A stretch of 64,000 bases of DNA, from NCBI RefSeq assembly GCF_029714325.1, contig NZ_CP121666.1, positions 8,277,001 to 8,341,000 of the forward strand, given 5' to 3'. A program made the translations under genes and the position numbers. This document shows, piece after piece, positions 27,441-35,897 of the stretch; within the stretch, counting starts at the first letter, position 1, and every line of letters starts with the position of its first letter. The notes under the pieces are model-generated. The model was not told the DNA's origin. It searched no databases and saw only the letters and a list, made by a program, of their open reading frames with translations. This stretch comes from Bradyrhizobium sp. CB1717 (GTDB lineage: Bacteria; Pseudomonadota; Alphaproteobacteria; Rhizobiales; Xanthobacteraceae).

Positions 27441-28316
27441 ATGATATTTCGCAATCTCTTCGTCGCACTTCTCGTCGCCGTCTCGATCAGCGCGGCGCAC
27501 GCGGCGCCGCGATGGCTGAACCTGCCGCCGACGCCGACCTTGCCCAAGGCGGCGCAGAGCGGCTTTGCGCCGGTCAACGGCATCAAGGTCTGGTACGCGG
27601 TGTTCGGCCGGGGCGAGCCCGTGCTGTTGCTGCATGGCGGTCTCGCCAACGCCAATTACTGGGGGCACCAGGTCCGCGCGCTGCAACGGCATTATCAGGT
27701 CATCGTCATGGAGAGCCGCGGACACGGGCGCAGCAGCCGCAACCAGGAGCCCTATGGCTACGATCTGATGGCCTCGGACGTGATCGGACTGCTCGACCAT
27801 CTGAAGATCAGGAAGGCGGCGATCGTCGGCTGGAGCGACGGCGCGATCATCGGCCTCGACATCGCCATGAAGCATCCGGAACGGGTGAGCAGGCTGTTCG
27901 CCTTCGCGGCGAACTCCGATCCGTCAGGCGTTGCCGACATTGCGGCGAGCGAAGTCTTCAACGCCTACATCGCGCGGGCGGGCGAAGAATACAAGCGCCT
28001 CTCGCCGACGCCGACGCAGTACAAGAGCTTCGTCGACGAGATCACCAAGATGTGGGAGAGCCAGCCGAAATGGACGGCCTCGGACCTCGCGGCGATCAAG
28101 GTGCCGACCTGGATCGTGGACGGCGACCATGACGAGGCGATCAAGCGCGAGAACACCGAGTTCATGGCGGCGAACATTCCGGGGGCCGGTTTGCTGATCC
28201 AGCCGGAGGTCAGCCACTTCTCGTTCCTGCAGGATCCGGAGCAGTTCAACGAGGATGTGCTGCGTTTTCTGGAGCGACGGGATGCGGGCGCGGCGCGGGG
28301 GGCCGCGGCCAGATGA
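27441..28316 (+). CDS. Exported alpha/beta hydrolase
   Basis: A 291-residue secreted or periplasmic hydrolase. Signal peptide MIFRNLFVALLVAVSISAAHA at residues 1-21; the ATG at 27441 has AGGAAGG before it, while the open frame upstream to 27171 has no family character. The fold features are LLLHGGLANANYWG (oxyanion region), the nucleophile elbow GWSDG, and a late His in VSHFSFLQDPEQF. This resembles proline-iminopeptidase/haloperoxidase-like hydrolases, but the substrate is unknown. The last 15 residues are Ala/Arg-rich. Confidence 0.86.
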   Translation: MIFRNLFVALLVAVSISAAHAAPRWLNLPPTPTLPKAAQSGFAPVNGIKVWYAVFGRGEPVLLLHGGLANANYWGHQVRALQRHYQVIVMESRGHGRSSRNQEPYGYDLMASDVIGLLDHLKIRKAAIVGWSDGAIIGLDIAMKHPERVSRLFAFAANSDPSGVADIAASEVFNAYIARAGEEYKRLSPTPTQYKSFVDEITKMWESQPKWTASDLAAIKVPTWIVDGDHDEAIKRENTEFMAANIPGAGLLIQPEVSHFSFLQDPEQFNEDVLRFLERRDAGAARGAAAR

Positions 28317-28408
28317 CGAAATCATGGGGTGCAAGCGTCGGCATGCCCACGCTTCCATCGCGTCCGGCAGGGCCACCGCCCCGCCGGATCGATTTGGCCT
28401 CAATCACC

Positions 28409-28846
28409 CTAGTTGAAGGTTTGCAACCGCAATTTCAGCGATCCGTCGGCTTGGCGTTCGAATACGTGCATTGCTAAACCGCCGAGAGGAGAGGGCTTGC
28501 CCTCTTTGTCCTTGCCTGTGGCACTCCACTTGGCTGTGCCGAACACGACCTTGTCATCTCCGCCGGCATCGATCACCTCCAACTTGTGACCCGTCACACC
28601 GTTCGCGAAGAGTCCGTCAAAGAACTTCTCGATCTCCGCAGGACCCGATGCGACCTGATGTGTCGGCGGCATCAGTTTGGCCGTCGCGACATAGGAGGCA
28701 CCGATGGCTTTTGCGTCGTGCTTGTTGAATGCGGCATCCCAAGCCGCGTAAGCCTTCTCCACGTCGCCCTTGGCATCAGCGGCCAACGCAACCCCGGGAG
28801 CGCCGAGCAAGCAAAAGACTAATGCTGATATTTGAGCCAACTTCAT
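28409..28846 (-). CDS. Exported SnoaL-like/DUF4440 protein
   Basis: A 145-residue protein with a signal peptide (MKLAQISALVFCLLGAPGVA, cleavage after ALAA) and an NTF2-like fold: VEKAYAAWDAAFNKHDAKAI, then YVATAKLMPPTHQVASGPAEIEKFF and a final strand MHVFERQADGSLKLRLQTFN. Such domains occur in enzymes and in binding modules; no catalytic residue can be assigned. The ATG at 28844-28846 has GAGGAG before it. Convergent with the preceding hydrolase gene. Confidence 0.83.
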   Translation of the reverse strand: MKLAQISALVFCLLGAPGVALAADAKGDVEKAYAAWDAAFNKHDAKAIGASYVATAKLMPPTHQVASGPAEIEKFFDGLFANGVTGHKLEVIDAGGDDKVVFGTAKWSATGKDKEGKPSPLGGLAMHVFERQADGSLKLRLQTFN

Positions 28847-29300
28847 GGGATACTCCTCTGCTGGATTAACGCACTTCACCCCCCCAATCTTCTCGATTGC
28901 TCAGTCAATCGATCCGGTCGTCTGCGGCGGACGGGCTTCCACCGCCACAACGATATCGTCGCCGTCGCGCTGTAGCCGGCTGTCGGTCGTTAGGGATTCG
29001 GTACAGGCGATGGCAATTTCAACGGCGCCATTCACCTTGGGAGTCCATATCGCGCGCAGTGACACCGCTCGTGCAGCCGGCCACACATGCGCCGAAGGCC
29101 AACCTATTCTGCGACGGACCATTCAAGATGGTCTTCGCTGGTTGCTGGAAGACTCCATCCAAAAGTTCGCGGAACAGCAATCCCGGGCAATTACCGTCAA
29201 CAACGTTGACAAGCCGGTGTGCGAGGAAAATGAAAACAGGCGGACCTGGCATGCGTTCGTCGGCTGCCCGGATTCACACGCGCTGGCGCGTTAGCTGCGG

Positions 29301-29379
29301 CGTCATCGCGAGCGCAGCGAAGCAATCCAGAGTCTTTCCGCGGAGGCAGCCTGGATTGCTTCGCTCCGCTCGCAATGAC
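29301..29379. repeat. 79-bp palindromic repeat, copy 2
   Basis: Same element as 22412-22492: GCGAGCGCAGCGAAGCAATC with CAGAGTCTTTCCG centre and inverted right arm GGATTGCTTCGCTCCGCTCG. Copies differ at a few bases, with compensatory-looking changes near the ends. Confidence 0.85.
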
Positions 29380-29412
29380 CGGATCGTGCAGCGAGGCTTC
29401 TATCTATCACCG

Positions 29413-29540
29413 TCACCCTGAGGTGGCCGCTCCTTCAGCGGCCCTCGAAGGGCGACGGCCCAGCTGCATCGGGGCCGTTCATCCTTCGAGGCTCCCCATG
29501 GGACGCGCTGCGTCCCATGCCTCGCACCTCAGGATGACGG
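29413..29540. repeat. Palindromic repeat of the CACCCTGAGG/CCTCAGGATG type
   Basis: Outer arms CGTCACCCTGAGGTG and CACCTCAGGATGACGG pair imperfectly; inner arms CCCATGGGACGC and GCGTCCCATG form a second stem. Related ends occur at 53161-53223. Confidence 0.7.
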
Positions 29541-29593
29541 AATTGGCGGCGAGTATAGCTCGGTTGCCCTAGCCGGAAGCGCCACCACAAACA

Positions 29594-29621
29594 AAAAACG
29601 CGGCGTTGCCGCCGCGTTTTT
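29594..29621 (-). terminator. Rho-independent terminator of ftsH
   Basis: A perfect 12-bp stem, AAAAACGCGGCG-ttgc-CGCCGCGTTTTT, 22 bases beyond the ftsH stop. Its A/T tracts on both sides allow it to work in either direction. Confidence 0.9.
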
Positions 29622-29642
29622 CGATGTCTTCTGCCGCTGCTA

Positions 29643-31565
29643 TCAGGCCTGCGGCTGCGGCTCCAGGCCGGGATCCGGATCGGGCCGCGGGCGCGACTTG
29701 CCGGCCGGGGGCACGGCGGAGGCGCGCGGGGTGGTCGGCTCGAGCACGGACTCGCGGTTCGGCTTCTTGCCCTTGAGCAGGTCGACGATCTCGTCGCCGG
29801 AGAGCGTTTCGAACTCGAGCAGGCCCTTGGCCAGCGCTTCGAGGTCGGCATGCTTCTCGGTGAGGATGCGGGTCGCTTCCTTGTAGCCTTCCTCGACCAG
29901 GCGGCGGATCTCGGAGTCGATCTTCTGGACGGTCGCCTCGGACGCGTTCTGCGTGCGCGAGACCGACATCCCTAAGAACACCTCGTCCTGGTTCTCGCCG
30001 TAGGAGACCGTACCGAGCTCTTCCGACAGGCCCCACCGCGTCACCATCATCCGGGCGAGGCGCGTGGCCTGCTCGATGTCGGAGGCAGCACCGGAGGTCA
30101 CCTTCTCGCGGCCGAAGATCAGCTCTTCGGCGACGCGGCCGCCCATCATGATGGCGAGGCGCGAGGTCATCTGCTCCAGCGACATCGACAGCTTGTCGCG
30201 TTCGGGCAGCTGCATGACCATGCCCAGCGCACGGCCGCGCGGAATGATGGTCGCCTTGTGGATCGGATCGGTCGCGGGCACGTTGAGGCCGACGATGGCG
30301 TGGCCGCCCTCGTGATAGGCCGTCAACAGCTTCTCTTCCTCGGTCATGACGAGCGACTTGCGCTCGGCGCCCATCATCACCTTGTCCTTGGCCTCCTCGA
30401 ACTCGGCCTGCGTCACCATCCGCTTGTTGCGGCGGGCGGCGGTCAGGGCAGCCTCGTTGACGAGGTTCATCAGGTCGGCGCCGGAGAAGCCCGGGGTGCC
30501 GCGCGCGATGGTCTTGAGGTTGATATCGGGCGCCAGCGGCACCTTGCGGACGTGGACCTTCAGGATCTGCTCGCGGCCGACGACGTCGGGGTTCGGCACC
30601 ACGACCTGACGGTCGAAGCGGCCCGGACGCAGCAGCGCGGGATCGAGCACGTCGGGACGGTTGGTCGCGGCGATCAGGATCACGCCCTCGTTGGCCTCGA
30701 AGCCGTCCATCTCGACCAGCAGCTGGTTCAGCGTCTGCTCGCGCTCGTCATTGCCGCCGCCGAGACCGGCGCCGCGGTGACGACCGACCGCATCGATTTC
30801 GTCGATGAAGATGATGCAGGGCGCGTTCTTCTTGGCCTGCTCGAACATGTCGCGGACGCGGCTGGCACCGACGCCGACGAACATCTCGACGAAGTCCGAA
30901 CCGGAGATGGTGAAGAAGGGCACGTTGGCTTCGCCCGCGACCGCACGCGCGATCAGGGTCTTACCGGTGCCGGGAGGGCCGACCAGCAGCACGCCGCGCG
31001 GAATGCGGCCGCCGAGGCGCTGGAATTTGCCGGGGTCGCGCAGGAACTCGACGATCTCCTGCAGGTCCTGCTTGGCCTCGTCGACGCCGGCGACGTCCTC
31101 GAAGGTGACGCGGCCATGCGCCTCGGTCAGCATTTTTGCACGCGACTTGCCAAAGCCCATGGCCTTGCCGGCGCCGCCCTGCATCTGCCGCGACAGGAAG
31201 ATCCAGACACCGATCAGCGCGATGAACGGCAGCCAGGAGACCAGCAGCGAGACGAACCAGGGGACATTGTCGCCCGGCGGCTTCGCGGTGATCTGGACCT
31301 TGCTGTCATAGAGGCGCTTCACCAGCGTCGGGTCGTTCGGCGCATAGGTCTGGAAGCTGGAGCCGTTGGTGAAGGTGCCGTGGATATCCGGGCCCTGGAT
31401 CACGACGTCGCGCACATTGCCGCGATCAACTTCGCTCAGCAGCTGGGAGAAGGCGATGTCCTGCGAGGAGGCGCGCTGACCCGGATTCTGGAAGAGCGTG
31501 AACAACGCCAACAGCAACAAGACAATGATGACCCAGAGGGCGAAGTTGCGCAGATTGGCGTTCAT
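29643..31565 (-). CDS. ftsH: ATP-dependent zinc metalloprotease FtsH
   Basis: Membrane-anchored AAA+ protease that degrades misassembled membrane proteins and regulators such as RpoH. The 640-residue chain has two N-terminal membrane helices (residues 7-26 and about 103-124), Walker A GPPGTGKT at 196-203, Walker [12 protein letters not shown], the second region of homology with RPGRFDR, and the zinc site HEGGH at 418-422. The C-terminus is a Pro/Arg-rich tail. Downstream of tilS in the same direction with a 290-base gap, as in many Rhizobiales where tol-pal, cpoB, tilS and ftsH follow each other. Confidence 0.98.
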   Translation of the reverse strand: MNANLRNFALWVIIVLLLLALFTLFQNPGQRASSQDIAFSQLLSEVDRGNVRDVVIQGPDIHGTFTNGSSFQTYAPNDPTLVKRLYDSKVQITAKPPGDNVPWFVSLLVSWLPFIALIGVWIFLSRQMQGGAGKAMGFGKSRAKMLTEAHGRVTFEDVAGVDEAKQDLQEIVEFLRDPGKFQRLGGRIPRGVLLVGPPGTGKTLIARAVAGEANVPFFTISGSDFVEMFVGVGASRVRDMFEQAKKNAPCIIFIDEIDAVGRHRGAGLGGGNDEREQTLNQLLVEMDGFEANEGVILIAATNRPDVLDPALLRPGRFDRQVVVPNPDVVGREQILKVHVRKVPLAPDINLKTIARGTPGFSGADLMNLVNEAALTAARRNKRMVTQAEFEEAKDKVMMGAERKSLVMTEEEKLLTAYHEGGHAIVGLNVPATDPIHKATIIPRGRALGMVMQLPERDKLSMSLEQMTSRLAIMMGGRVAEELIFGREKVTSGAASDIEQATRLARMMVTRWGLSEELGTVSYGENQDEVFLGMSVSRTQNASEATVQKIDSEIRRLVEEGYKEATRILTEKHADLEALAKGLLEFETLSGDEIVDLLKGKKPNRESVLEPTTPRASAVPPAGKSRPRPDPDPGLEPQPQA

Positions 31566-31856
31566 CGATCTTCCTTCGTGGTCGCGCGGATCGCGGCCCT
31601 GATCCTTCAGGAGTTACTCGACCCAGTTACTTGGGGCTATTCGAGGAAATCCCCAAGGAATCCTCATCGTTAGACGCATACAATTTAGGTGCCGCCCCGG
31701 TCGCTGCCAAGGGAACGAGATGGGACTATTTAGCCCATCTTAGAGCGATTCCCGCTGAAATAATGGCGCCCGAAGCGGGGTTTTTCCTGCCTGGTTAAGG
31801 TGTCCTGACGGTGGCATGCGGAAGCGGCCGGTGTCATGATCCGCCCTCTCCGCCCT

Positions 31857-32921
31857 TCAAGTCCCCTTTTGGGACCGCCGCGCCGGCGCAGGCGCGATGT
31901 GAATACGCCCGCGGGCAAGGCTGATCAAGGCTCCCGCAAGGGTCTGCTTCAGGACCGGGCGGCCATTTGCGGCTGCGCGGGAGCCCGCGGCCAAGGCCTG
32001 ATCGAGCGCGGACAGCAAAGTTTCGACCTTGCCGAGTTCCGCCGGCCCTTCATGGCCGAGGGCGTTGATGGCCCGCAGCAGGAGCCGCAGCCGGACCTCC
32101 TCCGGCAGGCTGGCGAAGGCGGTCCCGTCGAAACTTCGCACGCCCGGCCCATGCGGCGCATCGTCGCGATCCCTCAAGCGGAGGAAGCGCTCGGCACCGT
32201 CAGTCAGCACCTCCACCGCCGCATTGGCGCGCGCCAGCCGGCCTGCGAGCCGCGCCAGGTTTCTGGCGTCGCCGCCCTCGGCCGCGAGCTGCGGCAGCAA
32301 CGCCCGCAGCCGCGGCCGGGTAAAGGCGGTGTCGCGGTTGGTGGGATCGTCGGCGAAGGCGATCTTCGCCCGCTTCAAGGTCGCGATCAGCTGCGACTTC
32401 GGGATGTCGAGCAGCGGACGCGCCAGCGCGATGCCGTCGCGTTCCGTCAGCTGTGCCATCGCCGACAGTCCCGCAAGCCCGCTGCCGCGAAGCATGCGCA
32501 TCAACAGCGTCTCGGCCTGGTCATCGCGGGTGTGGGCGGTCACCACATGGCTCGCGCCGGCGGCGCGCGCCGCTTGTGCGAGGAGCAGGTAGCGGGCTTC
32601 GCGCGCGGCGGCAGGCAGTCCCGTCTTCGGCTTGGCGCCGCGCCAGCGCAGGGTCCGGTGCGGCAGGCCGAGTTCGGCCGCGAGCCGCTTGACCTCGCGC
32701 GCCTCGCGCGCCGCCTCCGGACGCAGGCCGTGGTCCACAGTGACGACGGTGAGACGCGGGCCGCGCGCAAGGCTGCGCTGCCAGCGTGCCGCGAGCCACA
32801 TCAGCGCGACGGAATCGGGCCCGCCGGAGACCGCGAGCACCAGGGCCGGCGCGCTTTTCAACCCGGCGAAAAGCTGCTTCGCCGCGCGCGCCGAGATCGG
32901 TGAATTGTCGTCGTCTGACAT
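31857..32921 (-). CDS. tilS: tRNA(Ile)-lysidine synthase
   Basis: Modifies C34 of the CAU-anticodon tRNA-Ile to lysidine, so that it reads AUA. The 354-residue product starts MSDDDNSPISARAAKQLFAG (ATG 32919-32921) and has the PP-loop SGGPDS at 32-37 and the HTRDDQAETLLMRMLRGSGL segment. The C-terminal part is short (VLTDGAERFLRLRDRD...), typical of the alphaproteobacterial form. An extension to 32993 is possible but unsupported. Between cpoB and ftsH. Confidence 0.95.
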   Translation of the reverse strand: MSDDDNSPISARAAKQLFAGLKSAPALVLAVSGGPDSVALMWLAARWQRSLARGPRLTVVTVDHGLRPEAAREAREVKRLAAELGLPHRTLRWRGAKPKTGLPAAAREARYLLLAQAARAAGASHVVTAHTRDDQAETLLMRMLRGSGLAGLSAMAQLTERDGIALARPLLDIPKSQLIATLKRAKIAFADDPTNRDTAFTRPRLRALLPQLAAEGGDARNLARLAGRLARANAAVEVLTDGAERFLRLRDRDDAPHGPGVRSFDGTAFASLPEEVRLRLLLRAINALGHEGPAELGKVETLLSALDQALAAGSRAAANGRPVLKQTLAGALISLARGRIHIAPAPARRSQKGT

Positions 32922-33003
32922 GACGCTGCCCAGCAATCGCCAGCGGATGGTTGCGATGTTTAGCGCAGCACCATCCGCATTGGCAGGGCTCAAACGTCTG
33001 ATG

Positions 33004-34068
33004 TCAGCACTTCACCCGCTTCTGCTCGCGGTCGACCGCGGCTTTGACGCCGGCGGAGGCGCGCGGATATTTGCGGCCGATCTCGCCGAAGGCGGCGCAG
33101 GCGGCCTCCTTCTCCTTCAGCGCGGCGAGCGACTGGCCGAGCCGCAGCAGCGCATCGGGCGCCTTGGCCGATTTGTCGTATTTGGTGGTGACGGCGAGGA
33201 AGGCTTCGGCGGAATCGCGATATTGCTGGCGCTGGAAGTAGCTCTCGCCGAGCCAGTATTGCGCGTCGCCGAGCAGCGGGTCGTTCGGATATTTCTGCGC
33301 AAAGTTCTTCATGGTCTGCTCGGCCAGCGCATAGTCCTTGCGCTGCATGTAGCCGATGCCGAGGTCGAACTCGTCGCGCGGCGTCGCCGAGGGCGGCAAG
33401 GTCGTGAGGCCAGCGCCGCCACCCTGCGCCGGATAGCCCTGCTGGGCCGGCGGATGGCCCGGCTGGGCCGCGGGCGGCACGCCTTGCTGGTAGCGCGGGC
33501 TGGTATTGGCGAGATCGAGCGGGTCGCCGGCGTTGCGGCCGCCGGGCGCGCCGGCTCCCGCCGACATCGGCTGCTGTCCGCCGCCAAGGGCGCGGGGCGC
33601 GCCGGGCGCGTTCGGATTCTGGTTCGGATCGAAGGCATCGCCGCGGCGGCGCGTACCGGGCGCGCCGGGCGCCGGCTGCTCCTGAACGATCGGCGCGGGG
33701 CCTGCGGTCTGCGGCTGCTCGTAGCCTGGCTGCACGGCCTGCTGCTGGCGATAGGGCGGCGCGGCCTGAGAGGGTGAAACTTGCGCCGGCGGCACGGCCG
33801 CGACGCCGGGCTGGACCGGCTGCTGCCCTGGCGCTCCTTGCGCGCCACCCTCGAGTGCGCGCAGGCGCTCCTCGAGCTGCCGGTTGCGGTATTGCAGTTC
33901 CTCGTTCTGGCCGGTGAGCTGGCGCAGCTGGTTCTCCAGCCGCTCGATCCGCATCTCGGGATCGTCATCCGTCTGAGCCAAGATCGATTGAGCCAGGACG
34001 GGCGCGCACAGGGAGAGCAGCGCGGCGGTCGCCACGGAGCCGGTAAGAACCTTAAATCTGGATGACAT
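33004..34068 (-). CDS. cpoB: Cell division coordinator CpoB (YbgF)
   Basis: Periplasmic partner of Tol-Pal that coordinates outer-membrane constriction with peptidoglycan synthesis. The 354-residue chain has a signal peptide (MSSRFKVLTGSVATAALLSL, cleavage near VLAQ), a trimerising coiled coil (RIERLENQLRQLTGQNEELQ, LEERLRALE), a Gln/Pro/Gly-rich linker of about 140 residues, and C-terminal TPRs (EFDLGIGYMQRKDYALAEQT, YWLGESYFQRQQYRDSAEAF). The start at 34066-34068 is preferred over 34122, which adds an Arg-rich segment. Follows pal, before tilS. Confidence 0.95.
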   Translation of the reverse strand: MSSRFKVLTGSVATAALLSLCAPVLAQSILAQTDDDPEMRIERLENQLRQLTGQNEELQYRNRQLEERLRALEGGAQGAPGQQPVQPGVAAVPPAQVSPSQAAPPYRQQQAVQPGYEQPQTAGPAPIVQEQPAPGAPGTRRRGDAFDPNQNPNAPGAPRALGGGQQPMSAGAGAPGGRNAGDPLDLANTSPRYQQGVPPAAQPGHPPAQQGYPAQGGGAGLTTLPPSATPRDEFDLGIGYMQRKDYALAEQTMKNFAQKYPNDPLLGDAQYWLGESYFQRQQYRDSAEAFLAVTTKYDKSAKAPDALLRLGQSLAALKEKEAACAAFGEIGRKYPRASAGVKAAVDREQKRVKC

Positions 34069-34190
34069 CTTGCCCTGACGACGAAAGCGAAATGGCCTGC
34101 GACGGAACCTTCGACGCGCCACACATTGAAGTGGAGTACGCCAAAAATGTGACTGCTACAAAGGGGTTTCTGTCACAGATCGCTGAAACG

Positions 34191-34215
34191 AAACCGGCGC
34201 CCGTGAGGGCGCCGG
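34191..34215 (-). terminator. Terminator after pal
   Basis: A perfect 9-bp stem CCGGCGCCC/GGGCGCCGG with a four-base loop, followed on the minus strand by TTTCGTTTC. It lies 42 bases beyond the pal stop and would separate pal from cpoB transcription. Confidence 0.75.
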
Positions 34216-34256
34216 CATGATCTATTCCCGGAGATGAACGGCGGCTGACTGAAGCG

Positions 34257-34745
34257 TCAGGAGCTCGCGTTCAGCACGGTGACGGCGCGACGGTTCTGCG
34301 ACCAGCAGGAGATGTCGTTACAGACGGCCACCGGCCGCTCCTTGCCGTAGGAGATCGTGCGCATGCGGTTCGGGTCGATGCCGCGCGAGGCGAGGAACGA
34401 ACGCACCGACTGGGCACGGCGGGCGCCGAGCGCGATGTTGTATTCGCGGGTGCCGCGCTCGTCGGCATGACCTTCGATGGTGAAAGAGTAGCGCGGATAG
34501 GTCTGGAGCCACTGCGCCTGCTTCTCCAGGGTCACGATCGCCTGCGGGGTCAGATCGGTCTGGTCGCTCTCGAAGAACACGCGGTCGCCCACGTTCACGA
34601 CGAAGTCCTGCTGGCTGCCCGGCGTCGCCGCATTGGCCATCGCATCCGTCGCAGCATTCTTGTTGGCGCAGGCGCCCATCGACAGCGCGACGGCAAGCAC
34701 CGCGGCCAGCTTCAATCCCTGGAGGATACGCATAGGATGTTTCAT
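34257..34745 (-). CDS. pal: Peptidoglycan-associated lipoprotein Pal
   Basis: Outer-membrane lipoprotein that binds peptidoglycan and interacts with TolB/TolA. The 162-residue protein has a lipoprotein signal peptide with lipobox LSMGAC (lipidated Cys25-26), then an OmpA-like domain with FFESDQTDLTPQAIVTLEK and GHADERGTREYNIALGARRA, carrying the diaminopimelate-binding Asp and Arg. GGAGG precedes the ATG at 34743-34745; an internal ATG at 34733 is also possible. Upstream is a perfect palindrome (34811-34832). Confidence 0.97.
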   Translation of the reverse strand: MKHPMRILQGLKLAAVLAVALSMGACANKNAATDAMANAATPGSQQDFVVNVGDRVFFESDQTDLTPQAIVTLEKQAQWLQTYPRYSFTIEGHADERGTREYNIALGARRAQSVRSFLASRGIDPNRMRTISYGKERPVAVCNDISCWSQNRRAVTVLNASS

Positions 34746-34810
34746 TCCGGAGCCTCCACGCTCACGTTAGTCCACTGCTGTCCGGTCTACAGGGGGTTGG
34801 TTAAGCGAAC

Positions 34811-34832
34811 GTTCCGTCAACCTTGACGGAAC
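34811..34832. promoter_or_regulatory. Perfect 22-bp palindrome upstream of pal
   Basis: GTTCCGTCAA-cc-TTGACGGAAC: two exact 10-base arms around two bases, 66 bases upstream of the pal ATG. The minus-strand arm includes TTGACG, usable as a -35 box, so a bound protein could cover the promoter. The regulator is unknown; it could also be an RNA hairpin. Confidence 0.6.
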
Positions 34833-34994
34833 CTTGCCACAGCCGGTCAAATGCCCCCAACCAGCGAAAAGCAACCGTCATGGTTAATGGGTTGTAAATG
34901 TGGCGCGAGGGTGAAGGCAAGCCGCGTTAGCCGGCAAAATCGCTGGCTTTGCTTGAATTTTGGGCCTGAGCCCTGCGCTGCCGGAGTGCTTCGG

Positions 34995-35720
34995 TCAGGC
35001 GTGAACGGCGTCCGCGACCAGCGCGCGCCGCTGCGGGACCTGACGCTGGCCGCCGCGCCCGAACAGCATCCGCCGCTCGAAGGCGGTGGAGCGCATGATC
35101 GGATAGCGCTCGAACACCTTCCTGCGGAAGGTCGGGAAGTCCGCCGCCATCAGTCCGAACGGCTTGGTGAGACCGGGGACCAGCCGCGGCTCGGCAATGG
35201 TCTCGTGCAGGAACACCCGCCGGTAGAAGGCCTGATGCTCCGGACGCACGATCGCAAGGCCGAGATCGGCATGGAAGTGCTCGCAGGCCATGTAGGCGAG
35301 CCGGGTCGTCAGATAGGGCAATTCGGGGACGCGCTTGACCTGGTCGGGATCGGCGACGAACCGGGTCGGGTCGATCATGATCTCGCCGCGATCGAGCCGC
35401 GGCAGCAGGATATCGGGAAAGACGTCGGCCGAAGTGGACTGGCGCCATTCCGAGGTCAGCACGCTGATGCGCACCGAGCTGCAGAGCTTGCCCCGGAGAT
35501 AGACGCCGAAGGTCCACGCGTTCGGCAATTCGTCGTACTGGTCGGTGACGCGCGTATCAGGAGATTCCTTGACGGCACCCTCGCGCAGATAGGCGCGGTA
35601 GCGGAGATTGTAGATCTCCTCCTTCTCCGCGGCCGTTTCCGCAAGATGATAGTCGACGTCGGTCAGGAGCTCGGCACCCCGTCCAACAGCCGAAATGATC
35701 GCTCTGGCTGAGGACTGCAT
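34995..35720 (-). CDS. N-acyl amino acid synthase, FeeM-type (GNAT superfamily)
   Basis: A 241-residue protein of the FeeM/acyl-homoserine-lactone-synthase-like GNAT group, which transfers a long acyl chain from acyl-ACP or acyl-CoA to an amino acid. Supporting features: YHLAETAAEKEEIYNLRYRA (N-terminal helix that binds the acyl donor), VRISVLTSEWRQSTSADVFP, and LARPEHQAFYRR-like segment (ivrPEHQAFYRRVF). The product would be an N-acyl amino acid or a related lipid signal. It lacks the full AHL synthase signature, so an AHL role is less likely. Located between pal and a c-di-GMP protein in the tol-pal region; monocistronic. Confidence 0.75.
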   Translation of the reverse strand: MQSSARAIISAVGRGAELLTDVDYHLAETAAEKEEIYNLRYRAYLREGAVKESPDTRVTDQYDELPNAWTFGVYLRGKLCSSVRISVLTSEWRQSTSADVFPDILLPRLDRGEIMIDPTRFVADPDQVKRVPELPYLTTRLAYMACEHFHADLGLAIVRPEHQAFYRRVFLHETIAEPRLVPGLTKPFGLMAADFPTFRRKVFERYPIMRSTAFERRMLFGRGGQRQVPQRRALVADAVHA

Positions 35721-35839
35721 TCCAACTCCTTACCCGCCACCGCACACCGCATCCGCGCGGGACAACTTCCACGCGCGTGATGGTTTATTAACAGCTTCTT
35801 AACAATGAAGCAAAGCAATCGAAGTGTTAGGGTTAACCC

Positions 35840-35853
35840 CCGTAGCACTACGG
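35840..35853. promoter_or_regulatory. Palindrome upstream of the FeeM-type gene
   Basis: CCGTAG-ca-CTACGG, a perfect 6-bp inverted repeat 120 bases upstream of the ATG at 35720, in an AT-richer region with GGTTAACCC next to it. Possible operator or hairpin; no further evidence. Confidence 0.35.
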
Positions 35854-35897
35854 TAGCGGCAACAGGTTGAAACAACGGGAGATTTCGGGAAGCGGAA

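Larger units (their letters stand above)
28847..29642. other. 800-base gap with repeats and lower-GC segment
   Basis: The first half (28890-29290) is less GC-rich than its surroundings and has weak frames on both strands: minus 28901-29122 (containing VNGAVEIAIACTESLTTDSR) and plus 28845-29294 (ending KPVCEENENRRTWHAF). Neither has a clear ribosome-binding site or a family I recognise; codon third positions are not strongly GC. It may be a remnant of an acquired gene. The second half holds two palindromic repeats and the ftsH terminator. Confidence 0.5.

Noticed and set aside
34995..35720. Acyl-homoserine-lactone synthase (LuxI) call
   Set aside because: The protein is in the same fold group, but I do not see the complete LuxI signature and no LuxR-type gene adjoins it; the N-acyl amino acid synthase call fits better.
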